DNA from: JBBQZU01 sp038207425
Lineage (GTDB): Bacteria > Bacteroidota > Bacteroidia > Flavobacteriales_D > Cryomorphaceae
Assembly: GCA_038207425.1 (NCBI GenBank)
Contig: JBBQZU010000006.1
Location: 62,001 to 126,000, forward strand
Reading direction: 5' to 3'
DNA: 64,000 bases
Shown: one piece after another, positions 1 through 8,032 of the stretch
Position numbering within the stretch: the stretch's first letter is position 1
Layout: the number at the start of each line of letters is the position of its first letter
The notes under the pieces: generated by a model
What the model was told of the DNA's origin: nothing
Seen by the model: only the letters and a program-made list of their open reading frames with translations
The model's database searches: none
Position numbers and translations under genes: made by a program

Positions 1-351
1 TTCGCCGGTGCCCACCCATACAGTATTTGGATTTGAAGGAGCCAAAACCACACAGCCAATAGAGTAGGAGCCTTCGCCATCGAAAACCGGATCGAAGGTG
101 GTGCCGCCATTTGTGGTGCGCCATACGCCACCTGACGCTACACTGAGGTAAAATATGTAAGGCTTTTCGGGATGCACCGCCAGGTCGGCGATGCGGCCAG
201 ATACGAGCGCAGGGCCTATACTTCGAAATTTAAGCGCTCCTATAGCCGATGCTTCAAACTTTGGTTTGGGGGCTGTTTCGGTGATTTTCTTTTGGGCAAA
301 TGTGGTTATGGCCAGCAGGCAACCCATTGCGAATGCGAGTGCAGATTTCAT
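1..351 (-). CDS. BNR/sortilin-type beta-propeller secreted protein, N-terminus only
   Basis: The reading frame starts at the ATG at 351 and runs open off the left edge (117 codons). It begins with a Sec signal peptide (MKSALAFAMGCLLAITTFAQ). The next part contains LKFRSIGPALVSGRIADLAV and SGGVWRTTNGGTTFDPVFD, which are the blade and Asp-box pattern of BNR/VPS10-like propellers. Homologues are usually annotated as glycosyl hydrolase or sortilin-like proteins and are exported; many are large proteins of unknown substrate. It is transcribed away from the decayed gene at 648, and a palindrome lies in the shared upstream region. The function cannot be refined because most of the protein is outside the window. 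Confidence 0.8.
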   Translation of the reverse strand, partial: MKSALAFAMGCLLAITTFAQKKITETAPKPKFEASAIGALKFRSIGPALVSGRIADLAVHPEKPYIFYLSVASGGVWRTTNGGTTFDPVFDGEGSYSIGCVVLAPSNPNTVWVGTGE

Positions 352-460
352 AAGTAGTATTTTCGGTAAGTGCGCGAAGATAACAGGTTGCAGCAATTAG
401 GTGTTGATTTTTTATGATAAATGGTTTGCAGTGTAGGTGAATGTGTTTTGCTAAGGCTGA

Positions 461-484
461 GATTGTCGCAAGGTTGCGAAAATC
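461..484. promoter_or_regulatory. 24-bp palindrome, possible operator
   Basis: The two arms are GATT-g-TCGCAA and TTGCGA-a-AATC around a GG centre. Ten of the eleven arm positions pair and only g465/a480 do not. It lies about 110 bases upstream of the minus-strand gene starting at 351 and about 165 bases upstream of the decayed gene at 648. The symmetry and intergenic position suggest a dimeric regulator site. No regulator is identified and no T-run follows, so a terminator is less likely. Confidence 0.4.
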
Positions 485-647
485 TACACCTTTTAAATTC
501 ACTGTTCTCTAGTTGCGCAGGCATTCGCCCTTCTCGATAGGATTTAGCTTTGTTAAGCTCATTCGTCGCGGTTGTAATCCTGGGGTATAAATTGGTATTT
601 CAAATCAACAAACATTTCCTTTTAACCCACACATAAAGAGCAGCAAT

Positions 648-1897
648 ATGAAATTAAGTTTCCATCAGTTCAAATTTCCTACATTCAATTTTCTTAGCTT
701 AGAGATACTATCCTCTTATGTGCTCAGGCACTCCTAAATGAAACATGGACAGCATGGTCAGGAAGCGATGGACGTTTTGTTACTGCTCTTGTCTCCGCAA
801 TCGCCCCACAGCAAGTATTTGTCGAAATAGATTTGGTCAAAACAATTTCCTTTCAGATGCACAATTCAAACCAAGAACAAATTATTCATGAAGTAAATAG
901 CCTTTAATTTTCACTCAGTGAGAATTTTGGAACGGTTGAAGCACCGAGCTTTATAAGATTTCCTGAGTATACAAGTGCCGGCTATTCTATTAGTGAAGAA
1001 CCATCATACTCCCCTGAAGGTATGAGCAACCCTCCGATGGGTATTCAGAACCTTACTGCAAGGAAAATATGGGATTTTCATATCAATGCTACTATTCAGA
1101 CAAAACAAGGCGCCAGCAGTTTTGGTGTTGTGAATGAAATGGTTATCCAGAAAGTCTACTTTGAAAGATTCGATTTTCCCGATTCAATTGTTTATATATT
1201 AGAAAAAAAGGAAGGAATTTATACTGGCACGTTTCCAAACAATCTTGAGCTACAGTGAATCAGTAGTGATACTATTCAGGAAGCTATTATGACTTATCAT
1301 CCTTTGAATACTCTGCCTTTGTGCAGTCAGGTTACGATTGATCAGGTAGAGCATTATTGTAGTATTGCGAATGAATTTCAAATGGAAGACGGTGAGAGAA
1401 GAAAGAAACTGTAGGACGACAGCGCTGCAAACTCATCATATTATTACTACCCGGCTGAGGATTGCTGGCGAGAGATAATCGACAGCGGGTGTTTTTCTGG
1501 TAAACTTTATGTTTTTATTGAAGGTTTGGGTGAACCTTTTATTAATTGCCAGATTGAAGCAGCTAATTTAACTTATTCAGAAATTCTATACTACAACAAA
1601 AGCGGCACCATTTGGGGCTCGCCGTTTGCCCTGAGCACTTCATATTTATCAGGCAAAAGCCATTTCGCGAAAACATACCCAAACCCGGTTATTGACTTAT
1701 TGCGGCTCGAGCTTCCGCAAAGCACGCTACCGGCCGGGTTTAATATGTTTCACCCGTCGGGTAGAATGGTGATGCAACAGATGGTATACCGCAGGGAATC
1801 TCAACTCGATATGTGCCTAGTCAACCCGGGCTTTTATACTTATGCAAGCACAGCGTTAGGCGGAGCGGTGCAGGCAGATAAGCTGGTAGTACGATAA
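648..1897 (+). pseudogene. Decayed T9SS-exported protein with three in-frame stops
   Basis: One frame (codons in register with 905) can be read from about 705 to 1897 and is interrupted by TAA at 905-907, TGA at 1256-1258 and TAG at 1412-1414. Between the stops the translation looks like normal protein, for example NETWTAWSGSDGRFVTAL and MGIQNLTARKIWDFHINATI. The last ~75 residues form a type A T9SS sorting domain (YPNPVIDLLRLELP ... NPGFYTYAS ... DKLVVR). The ATG at 648 opens a different frame that stops after 29 codons, so a further indel near the signal peptide is likely. All three stop types occur, which rules out recoding of a single stop codon. The ancestral function is unknown; the product was a secreted or cell-surface protein of about 410 residues. 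Confidence 0.75.
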
Positions 1898-1957
1898 TGA
1901 AGATTAAAATAAATTCATTTAATTTGAAGGGCCAATAGCAGCCATAATTTTTGTAAA

Positions 1958-2479
1958 ATGCCATCATCATTTACCCTTCGCCCCTGGAGCATCGCCGACC
2001 TGCACAGCCTGGTTGAGCATGCCAACAACCCAAACATAGCCCGCTTTATGACCGATGCCTTTCCGCATCCATACGCTGAAGCGAATGGAAAGGCGTTTAT
2101 CGAAATGGCTTGCAAAGATCAGCCTATCCATATTTTCGCGATTGAAGTGGAAGGCAAAGCGGTAGGCGGCACCGGTGTGCACCTGCAAGCTGACATTATG
2201 CGAAAGAATGCAGAATTGGGCTATTGGCTCGGCGAACCTTATTGGGGGCGCGGTATCATCGCACAAGCAATAGGTCAGATAGTCGATTTTGCTTTCCGCA
2301 CCTACGATGTAAATCGCATCTATGCACGGCCTTTTGGCACAAATACCGCATCGCAACGGGTTCTCGAAAAGGCCGGTTTCAAACTCGAAGCAAGGTTTGA
2401 AAAGACCGTTTTTAAGAACGGGGAGTACCTCGACGAGCTGGTTTATGCTTACAGACTCAGCGGCGATTTATTGAGGTAG
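1958..2479 (+). CDS. GNAT family N-acetyltransferase (RimJ/RimL type)
   Basis: This 173-residue single-domain protein is of the length usual for GNAT acetyltransferases of the Acetyltransf_3 type. It opens with FTLRPWSIADLHSLVEHANN. It has the acetyl-CoA loop ELGYWLGEPYWGRGIIAQA and the helix NTASQRVLEKAGFKLEARFE near the C-terminus, both typical of RimJ/RimL-like enzymes. Family members transfer acetyl groups from acetyl-CoA to protein N-termini, amino acids or small amines; the acceptor is not predictable here. The gene lies tail-to-tail with the next acetyltransferase with only one base between the stop codons. It is cytosolic, with no signal peptide or membrane segment. Confidence 0.88.
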   Translation: MPSSFTLRPWSIADLHSLVEHANNPNIARFMTDAFPHPYAEANGKAFIEMACKDQPIHIFAIEVEGKAVGGTGVHLQADIMRKNAELGYWLGEPYWGRGIIAQAIGQIVDFAFRTYDVNRIYARPFGTNTASQRVLEKAGFKLEARFEKTVFKNGEYLDELVYAYRLSGDLLR

Positions 2480-2480
2480 T

Positions 2481-2996
2481 TTAGAGTTGCTTTTCCAGCA
2501 CCACAAATTCCAGCTTCATTTTCGGAAGGCCAAACCTTACATCGTTGAAGGCAAAAGGTTTTCTTTCGCCGGTAAGTGTGTACCCATGGCGCACATACCA
2601 TTCAATCAATTCGCTGCGAGCAGATATAACCGTCATGTAAACGCTTGTACAGCTTTGCTTCAGGGCAATAATTTCTGCCGCCTGCAGCAATTTTTTACCT
2701 GTACCTTTTCCTTGCATTTGGGGGCTTACGGTAAGCATACCGAGGTAAAGCTTAGCACCTCGAATGATCAACTCCACGCAGCCCACTATCTCACCATTTT
2801 CCACATATTTAAGAATAGTAGCGCCAGGCGTTTTAATAGCTTCGGCAATGGCGCTAGAATCGGTGCGGGTACCGTCTAGCAGATCGGCTTCGGTGGTCCA
2901 GCCTTTGCGCGATGAATCGCCCCGGTATGCTGAATTTACCAACACATCAAGTGCCGGCGCGTCGGTAACCAAGGCTTTTGAAATACTTCCTGACAT
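2481..2996 (-). CDS. GNAT family N-acetyltransferase
   Basis: This 171-residue protein has the GNAT acetyl-CoA signature LTVSPQMQGKGTGKKLLQAA (beta4-alpha3, Q-x-x-G-x-G/A) at about residues 90-110, followed by SELIEWYVRHGYTLTGERKP, the C-terminal part of the fold. The acceptor substrate is unknown. It converges with the preceding acetyltransferase and is only distantly similar to it, so the pair is not a recent duplication. The start at 2996 gives MSGSISKALVTDAPALDVL, with the usual first strand and helix of the fold, so it is probably correct. No operon partner is visible. Confidence 0.87.
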   Translation of the reverse strand: MSGSISKALVTDAPALDVLVNSAYRGDSSRKGWTTEADLLDGTRTDSSAIAEAIKTPGATILKYVENGEIVGCVELIIRGAKLYLGMLTVSPQMQGKGTGKKLLQAAEIIALKQSCTSVYMTVISARSELIEWYVRHGYTLTGERKPFAFNDVRFGLPKMKLEFVVLEKQL

Positions 2997-3349
2997 TGCG
3001 CCAAATTTATGGTATTGTTGGATTATATTTTAGGTATGTTAAATTCCTTATGAAGTTTTGTCCGCAATCTTTGTACAAAATGCTGCTTTGCTTGGTTTGT
3101 GCGCCAGAATAGCTCAGGTTCGCTTCGGATTTAACAGTTGTAATGCCCCCAGTTTCTTTTTATTTTCGACCCACGCTACTTTTGTGAACTCTACAGGGCC
3201 ACCGCACGCAGCGAACCAAGCATACCCAGCGCGGCGAGCAGTGCGAGTGAACAATTTCCATTTTCATTTCAAAAAAATGATCGAAACTTGTATCCATCAT
3301 GCGGAGCAGTTCGCAGATCATTTAAAAGAATTACAGAGCACACCCCGCA
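2997..3349. other. Intergenic region with one promoter-like motif
   Basis: This stretch of about 350 bases separates the divergent GNAT and MBL-fold genes. I see no convincing gene in it. TACTTTTG at 3177-3184 matches the Bacteroidota -7 consensus TAnnTTTG and points towards the MBL-fold gene, which would give a leader of about 160 bases. A clear -33 TTTG is not present at the expected spacing. A short ORF at 3277 overlapping the next gene start was considered and not called. Confidence 0.4.
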
Positions 3350-4456
3350 ATGAAGCGCCTTCTTATAATATCAGCAATTACCATCGCAATGATTATGGGT
3401 GCCATATCCTATTTTAATCGTCCCGTATTCGGAAAGCAGCCTTCCGGTGAGCGCCTTGAGCGCATTCACAAATCACCAAACTATAGAGACGGCGCTTTTC
3501 AGAACCAAAGCCATACACCCGACCTCACCGATGGCGCAAACTATTTCAGCGTTCTGTGGGAATTTATTTTTGGGAAAAGCAAACGCGCCACACCAAGTGG
3601 CACCATCCCTTCTACGAAAATAGACCTTCTTACGCTGCCGCCTGAAAAGAACATACTCGTGTGGTTCGGGCACTCTTCTTATTTTATGCAAATTGACGGG
3701 GTGCGCATCTTGGTTGATCCTGTTTTCAGCGGAACTGCTTCGCCATTCTCATTTGCCACTAAGGCATTTAAGGGCACTGATAGATATACGCCGGCGGATA
3801 TGCCCGAAATTGACCTGCTTTTTATTACCCACGACCATTATGACCATCTCGATTATAAAACCATTGCAGCGCTTCGCCCAAAGGTGAAGAAAGTAATCAG
3901 TGGGCTTGGCACCGGCGCTCATCTTGAGCATTGGGGCTATGAGCGCAGCATTATTCACGAAAACGACTGGGGCGACAGCCTTACTCTTGAGAATGACTTT
4001 GCCATTCACGCCGTACCCGCCCGGCATTTTTCCGGAAGGCTTTTCAAGCGCAATCAAACACTGTGGGCATCCTTTGTGCTGATTACTCCCGGTCTTCGTA
4101 TATTCATTGGCGGCGACAGCGGGTACGACACGCATTTTGCAGAAATAGGCAGGCAGTTCGGACCCTTTGACCTTGCCATGATAGAAAATGGGCAGTACAA
4201 TAAAAGCTGGAAGCATATTCATCTGATGCCCGATGAATTTCTGCGCGCTGCAAATGAATTGAATGCCAAGGGCATCCTACCTGTGCACTCTTCTAAATTT
4301 GTACTGGGAAACCACGCCTGGGATGAGCCGCTCGAACTCGTTACTGAGAATAATAAAACCGCCGGAATGAAACTTGTTACGCCCATCATCGGCGAAGTGG
4401 TAAATTTGGGCGACACTGCACAGCAATTCACCGAATGGTGGAAGGAGGTTAAGTGA
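3350..4456 (+). CDS. MBL-fold metallo-hydrolase, NAPE-PLD/UlaG-like
   Basis: This 368-residue protein has an N-terminal membrane anchor or uncleaved signal (LLIISAITIAMIMGAISYF). It has the metal-binding motif THDHYDHLD at about residues 161-169, then ARHFSGR, GGDSGY and a late HSSKF histidine. The order, with a WFGHSSYFMQIDGVRILVDP strand before the HxHxDH motif and ARHFSGR after it, resembles the N-acylphosphatidylethanolamine phospholipase D/UlaG branch of the superfamily. Members hydrolyse phosphodiesters or lactones with two metal ions. The real substrate is not known; a membrane-lipid phosphodiester is a guess from the anchor and the resemblance. It is followed by the Crp-type regulator gene, which has its own promoter. 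Confidence 0.8.
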   Translation: MKRLLIISAITIAMIMGAISYFNRPVFGKQPSGERLERIHKSPNYRDGAFQNQSHTPDLTDGANYFSVLWEFIFGKSKRATPSGTIPSTKIDLLTLPPEKNILVWFGHSSYFMQIDGVRILVDPVFSGTASPFSFATKAFKGTDRYTPADMPEIDLLFITHDHYDHLDYKTIAALRPKVKKVISGLGTGAHLEHWGYERSIIHENDWGDSLTLENDFAIHAVPARHFSGRLFKRNQTLWASFVLITPGLRIFIGGDSGYDTHFAEIGRQFGPFDLAMIENGQYNKSWKHIHLMPDEFLRAANELNAKGILPVHSSKFVLGNHAWDEPLELVTENNKTAGMKLVTPIIGEVVNLGDTAQQFTEWWKEVK

Positions 4457-4477
4457 GTTTCATCCTAATTGTTTACT

Positions 4478-4511
4478 CTTGCATTACTGCCTGGCGCGGA
4501 TACTATCTTTG
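4478..4511 (+). promoter_or_regulatory. Bacteroidota-type promoter of the Crp-type regulator gene
   Basis: TATCTTTG at 4504-4511 is an exact match to TAnnTTTG, and CTTG at 4478-4481 can serve as the -33 element with a 22-base spacer. The motif is about 40 bases before the ATG at 4550. This supports that ATG over an in-frame upstream TTG at 4469, which would lie upstream of the promoter. Confidence 0.6.
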
Positions 4512-4549
4512 CCGCGCATCCATTTGCCGAAAGGCGTAAAGAACGCATT

Positions 4550-5203
4550 ATGATCACCACTGAAGATTTATTATCAGCCCGCTTTGGATCGCTCGAACCA
4601 GCTCTGAAAGACGAAATAGTTAGCAAGGGCCACGCACTGGAAGTTGATGCCGGCACGGTGCTGCTGCAAGCCGGAGAGCCGGTGAAGTCGACCATGCTCG
4701 TACTCGATGGGCGCATAAAAATATACCGCGAAGACGAAGAAGGCAATGAATACCTGATGTACTATCTCGACCCCGGCAGCGCCTGCGCTTTTAGCTTTAT
4801 GTGCGCCGTAACACATGAAGACAGTCAGATTACCGCCATTGCAGAAACCGAAGCCACCCTGCTCAGCATACCCTTTGAAGTAAGCCTCGGGTGGATGAAG
4901 CAATTTCGCTCGTGGGATGAGTTTGTACTGCGCACCTACCGAAGCCGTTTCGAAGAGCTGCTGCACACGCTCGATAATATTGCCTTTCGCAGCATGGATG
5001 AGCGACTGGTTTTTTATCTGAAGCGAAAGATGGAAGCCGAAGGCCCTGACCTTCACATTTCGCATCAGGAAATAGCCCGCGATCTGAACTCGGCCCGTGA
5101 AGTGGTATCAAGGCTGCTAAAGAAACTGGAACAGCGCGGCAGCATTGTGCTGAACCGCAATGTAATCCATGTGAAGAACCTTGCACTGGCCGGCGCTGTG
5201 TGA
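4550..5203 (+). CDS. Crp/Fnr-family regulator with a Cys-X5-Cys pair (sulfide response candidate)
   Basis: The protein has 217 residues. Residues ~10-125 form a cyclic-nucleotide-binding-like beta-roll (GTVLLQAGEPV, DGRIKIYREDEEG, YYLDPGSACAFSFMC). A long dimer helix follows, then a winged HTH (HISHQEIARDLNSAREVVSR). The cAMP-binding phosphate cassette of true Crp is not evident and there is no Fnr iron-sulfur cysteine cluster. Instead Cys79 and Cys85 (CAFSFMC) sit in the roll. The next genes encode a persulfide dioxygenase-rhodanese and YeeE/YedE proteins. By analogy with thiol-based persulfide sensors such as CstR, BigR and FisR, I infer that the cysteine pair senses persulfide. The start at ATG 4550 is chosen because a promoter sits at 4478-4511. 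The stop codon overlaps an operator-like cluster. Confidence 0.82.
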   Translation: MITTEDLLSARFGSLEPALKDEIVSKGHALEVDAGTVLLQAGEPVKSTMLVLDGRIKIYREDEEGNEYLMYYLDPGSACAFSFMCAVTHEDSQITAIAETEATLLSIPFEVSLGWMKQFRSWDEFVLRTYRSRFEELLHTLDNIAFRSMDERLVFYLKRKMEAEGPDLHISHQEIARDLNSAREVVSRLLKKLEQRGSIVLNRNVIHVKNLALAGAV

Positions 5204-5226
5204 CGTCAATCACCTGTGATTTCACA
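5199..5226. promoter_or_regulatory. Clustered Crp-type half-sites before the persulfide dioxygenase gene
   Basis: TGTGA-N6-TCACC at 5199-5214 is one base from the classical Crp consensus TGTGA-N6-TCACA. It is followed at once by TGTGA-TT-TCACA at 5215-5226, an inverted pair with a two-base spacer. The cluster overlaps the regulator's stop codon and lies just before a weak -7-like element (TACCTTCG, 5237-5244) for the downstream gene. This is the expected place for the Crp-fold regulator to act on its neighbour. Confidence 0.55.
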
Positions 5227-5366
5227 CCGATGATATACCTTCGCAGCCATATTTTCAGCAGAGGCAGAAACCCGGTCAGTTGTAGGCATGACCGTAAGCG
5301 CTGCATTGGTGCCAACGGGCGATGCTCAACCAATAAAGTATGATGAATGAAAGAACCGCAAATAGT

Positions 5367-6776
5367 ATGAAACTAGAACAAATTTATACAGGTTGCCTCG
5401 CGCAGGGAGCCTACTACATTATGAGCGAAGGCGAAGCGGTGGTTATTGACCCGCTGAGAGAAGTGAATGCTTACCTCAGCAAAGCCGAAGAAGATGGAGC
5501 TCGCATCAAGTATGTGCTGGAAACGCACTTTCACGCTGATTTCGTTTCGGGCCATATTGACCTTGCGGCTGAGAGCGGTGCGAAAATAGTATTCGGTCCG
5601 AATGCGCATCCACACTTTGATTATTACAGTGCAAAAGACGGAGAAGAACTTACCGTAGGCAAATTGAAAATCCGCGTGCTACATACTCCCGGGCATACCA
5701 TGGAGAGCACCTGCTACCTGCTCTTAGACGAGGTTGGAAATCCCCACGCTGTTTTTACCGGCGACACTTTGTTTCTGGGCGATGTGGGGCGGCCTGACCT
5801 TGCGGCAAAAAGCGACCTTACAGATGCGCAACTCGCAGGCCATCTCTTCGACTCGCTTCGCGATAAACTGATGACCTTGCCCGATGATGTAATTGTATAT
5901 CCCGGACATGGAGCCGGATCAGCTTGCGGCAAAAATATGCGCAAGGAAACGGTGGGAAGCATCGGGGGCGAAAAGGCCAGCAACTATGCCCTGCGCACTG
6001 ATATGACCCGCGAAGAGTTCATCACTGAAGTAACAGCGGGCCTCGCGCCACCACCTGCCTATTTCCCGCAGAATGTGGCAATGAACAAGCATGGGTACGA
6101 TAGCATCACAAAAGTGCTCGAGCGCGGCCTGCAAGCCCTGAGTCCCGATGCATTCGAAACTGCTGCAAACAGCACCACTGCCTTGCTGCTCGACACCCGC
6201 GACCCGAATGTATTTGCTGCTGATTTTATTCCCAACTCAATCAATATAGGCCTTGATGGCAGCTTCGCTCCGTGGGTAGGAGCGCTTATACCCGATGTGA
6301 AGCAGCCGCTGCTCATCATTGCCGAAAAGGGTAGGGAGGAAGAAGCTGTAACACGACTTGCCCGCGTAGGCTACGACCATACCATTGGCTACCTTCAAGG
6401 TGGGATCGCTGCTTGGAAAATGGCCGAAAAGGAAACCGACTCCGTGGTAAATATAAGTGCTGAGACTTTCGTGAAATTGAATCAAAATAAGAAGCTCCTG
6501 GTAATTGATGTCCGAAAGCCTTCAGAATATATTTCAGAGCATATGATTCATGCCAATAACATGGCGCTGGATTTTATAAACGATCACATGGCATCATTTA
6601 CCCACAATGAAACCCAATACCTCCACTGTGCCGGCGGCTACCGAAGCATGATTGCCGCTTCGATTCTCAAGGCCCGTGGTTTTGAGAATGTAGTGAATGT
6701 AATAGGCGGATTCAAAGCAATGAAAGAAGCAGGAGCGCCGGTTACGGAGTACGTTTGCCCTTCAACCATCCAATAA
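5367..6776 (+). CDS. CstB-like persulfide dioxygenase with pseudo-rhodanese and rhodanese domains
   Basis: The protein has 469 residues. The N-terminal ~250 form an MBL-fold persulfide dioxygenase with THFHADFVSGH, HTPGHT, GDTLF and PGHG providing the mononuclear Fe(II) ligands. Two rhodanese modules follow. The first (~residues 270-355) has no active-site cysteine in its loop (IAEKGREEE). The second (~370-465) has LHCAGGYRS with Cys421. This order of dioxygenase, pseudo-rhodanese and rhodanese is that of Staphylococcus aureus CstB, which converts persulfides to thiosulfate or sulfite. The ATG at 5367 (MKLEQIYTGCLAQ) is preferred over the in-frame ATGs at 5340 and 5343 because this is the conserved N-terminus of the family. 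Regulator upstream, two YeeE/YedE genes downstream. Confidence 0.9.
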   Translation: MKLEQIYTGCLAQGAYYIMSEGEAVVIDPLREVNAYLSKAEEDGARIKYVLETHFHADFVSGHIDLAAESGAKIVFGPNAHPHFDYYSAKDGEELTVGKLKIRVLHTPGHTMESTCYLLLDEVGNPHAVFTGDTLFLGDVGRPDLAAKSDLTDAQLAGHLFDSLRDKLMTLPDDVIVYPGHGAGSACGKNMRKETVGSIGGEKASNYALRTDMTREEFITEVTAGLAPPPAYFPQNVAMNKHGYDSITKVLERGLQALSPDAFETAANSTTALLLDTRDPNVFAADFIPNSINIGLDGSFAPWVGALIPDVKQPLLIIAEKGREEEAVTRLARVGYDHTIGYLQGGIAAWKMAEKETDSVVNISAETFVKLNQNKKLLVIDVRKPSEYISEHMIHANNMALDFINDHMASFTHNETQYLHCAGGYRSMIAASILKARGFENVVNVIGGFKAMKEAGAPVTEYVCPSTIQ

Positions 6777-6792
6777 CCATCCAATAACCATC
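6766..6792 (+). repeat. 11-bp tandem duplication across a stop codon
   Basis: CCATCCAATAA is repeated at 6766-6776 and 6777-6787 with a partial third copy (CCATC). The first copy contains the stop codon of the CstB-like gene. It is probably a replication-slippage duplication and leaves the reading frame intact. Confidence 0.8.
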
Positions 6793-6813
6793 AAAGAATA
6801 AAATCACCGGATT

Positions 6814-7371
6814 ATGATTGAATTTATTAGTCAGCCCTGGCCTTGGTATACATCAGGCGCCGTAATTGCATTTGTAATGATACTCTTGTTTTACTTCGGT
6901 AAAACGTTTGGTTTCTCATCCAATTTCCGAACGCTATGTGCGATGGCTGGTGGCAAAAAGCAGAGTGCTTTATTCGACTTTGACTGGCGCTCGCAAACAT
7001 GGAACTTGCTCTTTCTTGTTGGCAGCATCATAGGCGGTTATATTTCTGCTACCTTCCTTTCGGGAAATGGTGCAGTAGCCATTGCAGATGCTACTTTGAA
7101 TGACCTGGCAGCGCTTGGCATCGGCGCGCCACAAGGATTGCAACCCACGGAGATATTCTCATGGAATGCTTTGATGAGCGTTCAGGGATGGATTATGCTG
7201 CTTGCCGGCGGTTTTCTGGTAGGCTTCGGTTCGCGGTATGCCGGCGGCTGCACGTCAGGCCACGCCATCACTGGACTCAGTACCTTGCAGATGCCGTCAC
7301 TGGTGGCTGTGATAGGTTTTTTCATCGGTGGACTATTCACCACCCATGTGTTGTTGCCCATCATTTTATAA
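6814..7371 (+). CDS. YeeE/YedE family sulfur-compound transporter, first half
   Basis: This 185-residue membrane protein has about five hydrophobic segments. It contains the family signature GSRYAGGCTSGHAITGLSTL near residues 142-161, whose cysteine is the conserved transport-path residue of TsuA/YeeE-type thiosulfate permeases. In many bacteria the family is split into two short proteins, and the other half follows after 18 bases. Together they probably move thiosulfate or another reduced sulfur compound across the inner membrane, which fits a product or substrate of the upstream persulfide dioxygenase. Direction of transport cannot be told from the sequence. Confidence 0.88.
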   Translation: MIEFISQPWPWYTSGAVIAFVMILLFYFGKTFGFSSNFRTLCAMAGGKKQSALFDFDWRSQTWNLLFLVGSIIGGYISATFLSGNGAVAIADATLNDLAALGIGAPQGLQPTEIFSWNALMSVQGWIMLLAGGFLVGFGSRYAGGCTSGHAITGLSTLQMPSLVAVIGFFIGGLFTTHVLLPIIL

Positions 7372-7389
7372 TCACATTTACTGTAGTCA

Positions 7390-7800
7390 ATGAAAGCACT
7401 TAAATATATTCTCGCAGGTATTCTTTTCGGAATTGTAATGACCAAATCAGAGGCCATCTCCTGGTATAGAATTCAGGAAATGTTCAGGTTTCAAAGTTTC
7501 CACATGTATGGGATTATAGGCACGGCCGTAGCAATTGGTGTGGTGGCAGTTGCGATAATCAAAAAATTCAAATTGAGCGATACGGATGGTAGCCCGATTC
7601 TATTTCCAGATAAGGAAAAAACCTGGATGCGCTATATTCTTGGGGGTACCATTTTCGGCATGGGTTGGGCGCTTACAGGCGCTTGTCCGGGGCCGATGTT
7701 CGTGAATTTAGGCTACGGTTATTTTGTGTTTATTGTGGTAATCATTGCGGCAATTTTCGGAACCTATGCGTACGGGTTTTTGATGAAGAAGTTGCCTTGA
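7390..7800 (+). CDS. YeeE/YedE family sulfur-compound transporter, second half (DUF6691)
   Basis: This 136-residue membrane protein has about four hydrophobic segments and the signature GMGWALTGACPGPMFVNLGY, the second cysteine motif of the YeeE/YedE family. It is the usual partner of the preceding 185-residue half; the two are commonly found as adjacent short genes beside MBL-rhodanese genes in Bacteroidota. It is the last gene of the apparent operon CstB-like, YeeE half 1, YeeE half 2. After it lies a repeat-rich stretch between convergent genes. Confidence 0.88.
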   Translation: MKALKYILAGILFGIVMTKSEAISWYRIQEMFRFQSFHMYGIIGTAVAIGVVAVAIIKKFKLSDTDGSPILFPDKEKTWMRYILGGTIFGMGWALTGACPGPMFVNLGYGYFVFIVVIIAAIFGTYAYGFLMKKLP

Positions 7801-7847
7801 CAAAAAATGGATTTATACAATTTGATCTTGCGTTGTGTAGGAAAAAA

Positions 7848-7970
7848 ATGGACACGAATGCACGAATCAAATTGTTCTTTGGTCAACAAAATATGGCCAC
7901 GAATGCAAGAATGAATTCTTCATGAGTTTTAAATAATCACCGGATTAATTATTCGTGCATCCGTGGCCAT
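7848..7970. repeat. Dispersed CACGAATGCA repeat with inverted copy
   Basis: ATGGACACGAATGCACGAAT (7848-7867) and ATGGCCACGAATGCA (7893-7907) face an inverted copy, ATTCGTGCATCCGTGGCCAT (7951-7970). The 7893 and 7951 copies can pair into a long hairpin. The element lies between the convergent YeeE half 2 and SulP genes. The same words recur in the 24.6 kb repeat cluster, so this is a dispersed non-coding family. No ORF is visible inside it. Confidence 0.75.
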
Positions 7971-8032
7971 ATACCCATCTTGCTTCTTAACGAAAATCCA
8001 CTCCTGAATTTATGGCAACAAATACCACTCAA

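Noticed and set aside
905..1414. Stop-codon recoding or selenocysteine in the T9SS gene
   Set aside because: TAA, TGA and TAG all occur in one frame and no recoding hairpin is visible, so pseudogene is the simpler reading.
3058..3417. 119-residue plus-strand frame upstream of the MBL gene
   Set aside because: It overlaps the MBL start, lacks recognisable motifs and crosses a promoter-like element.
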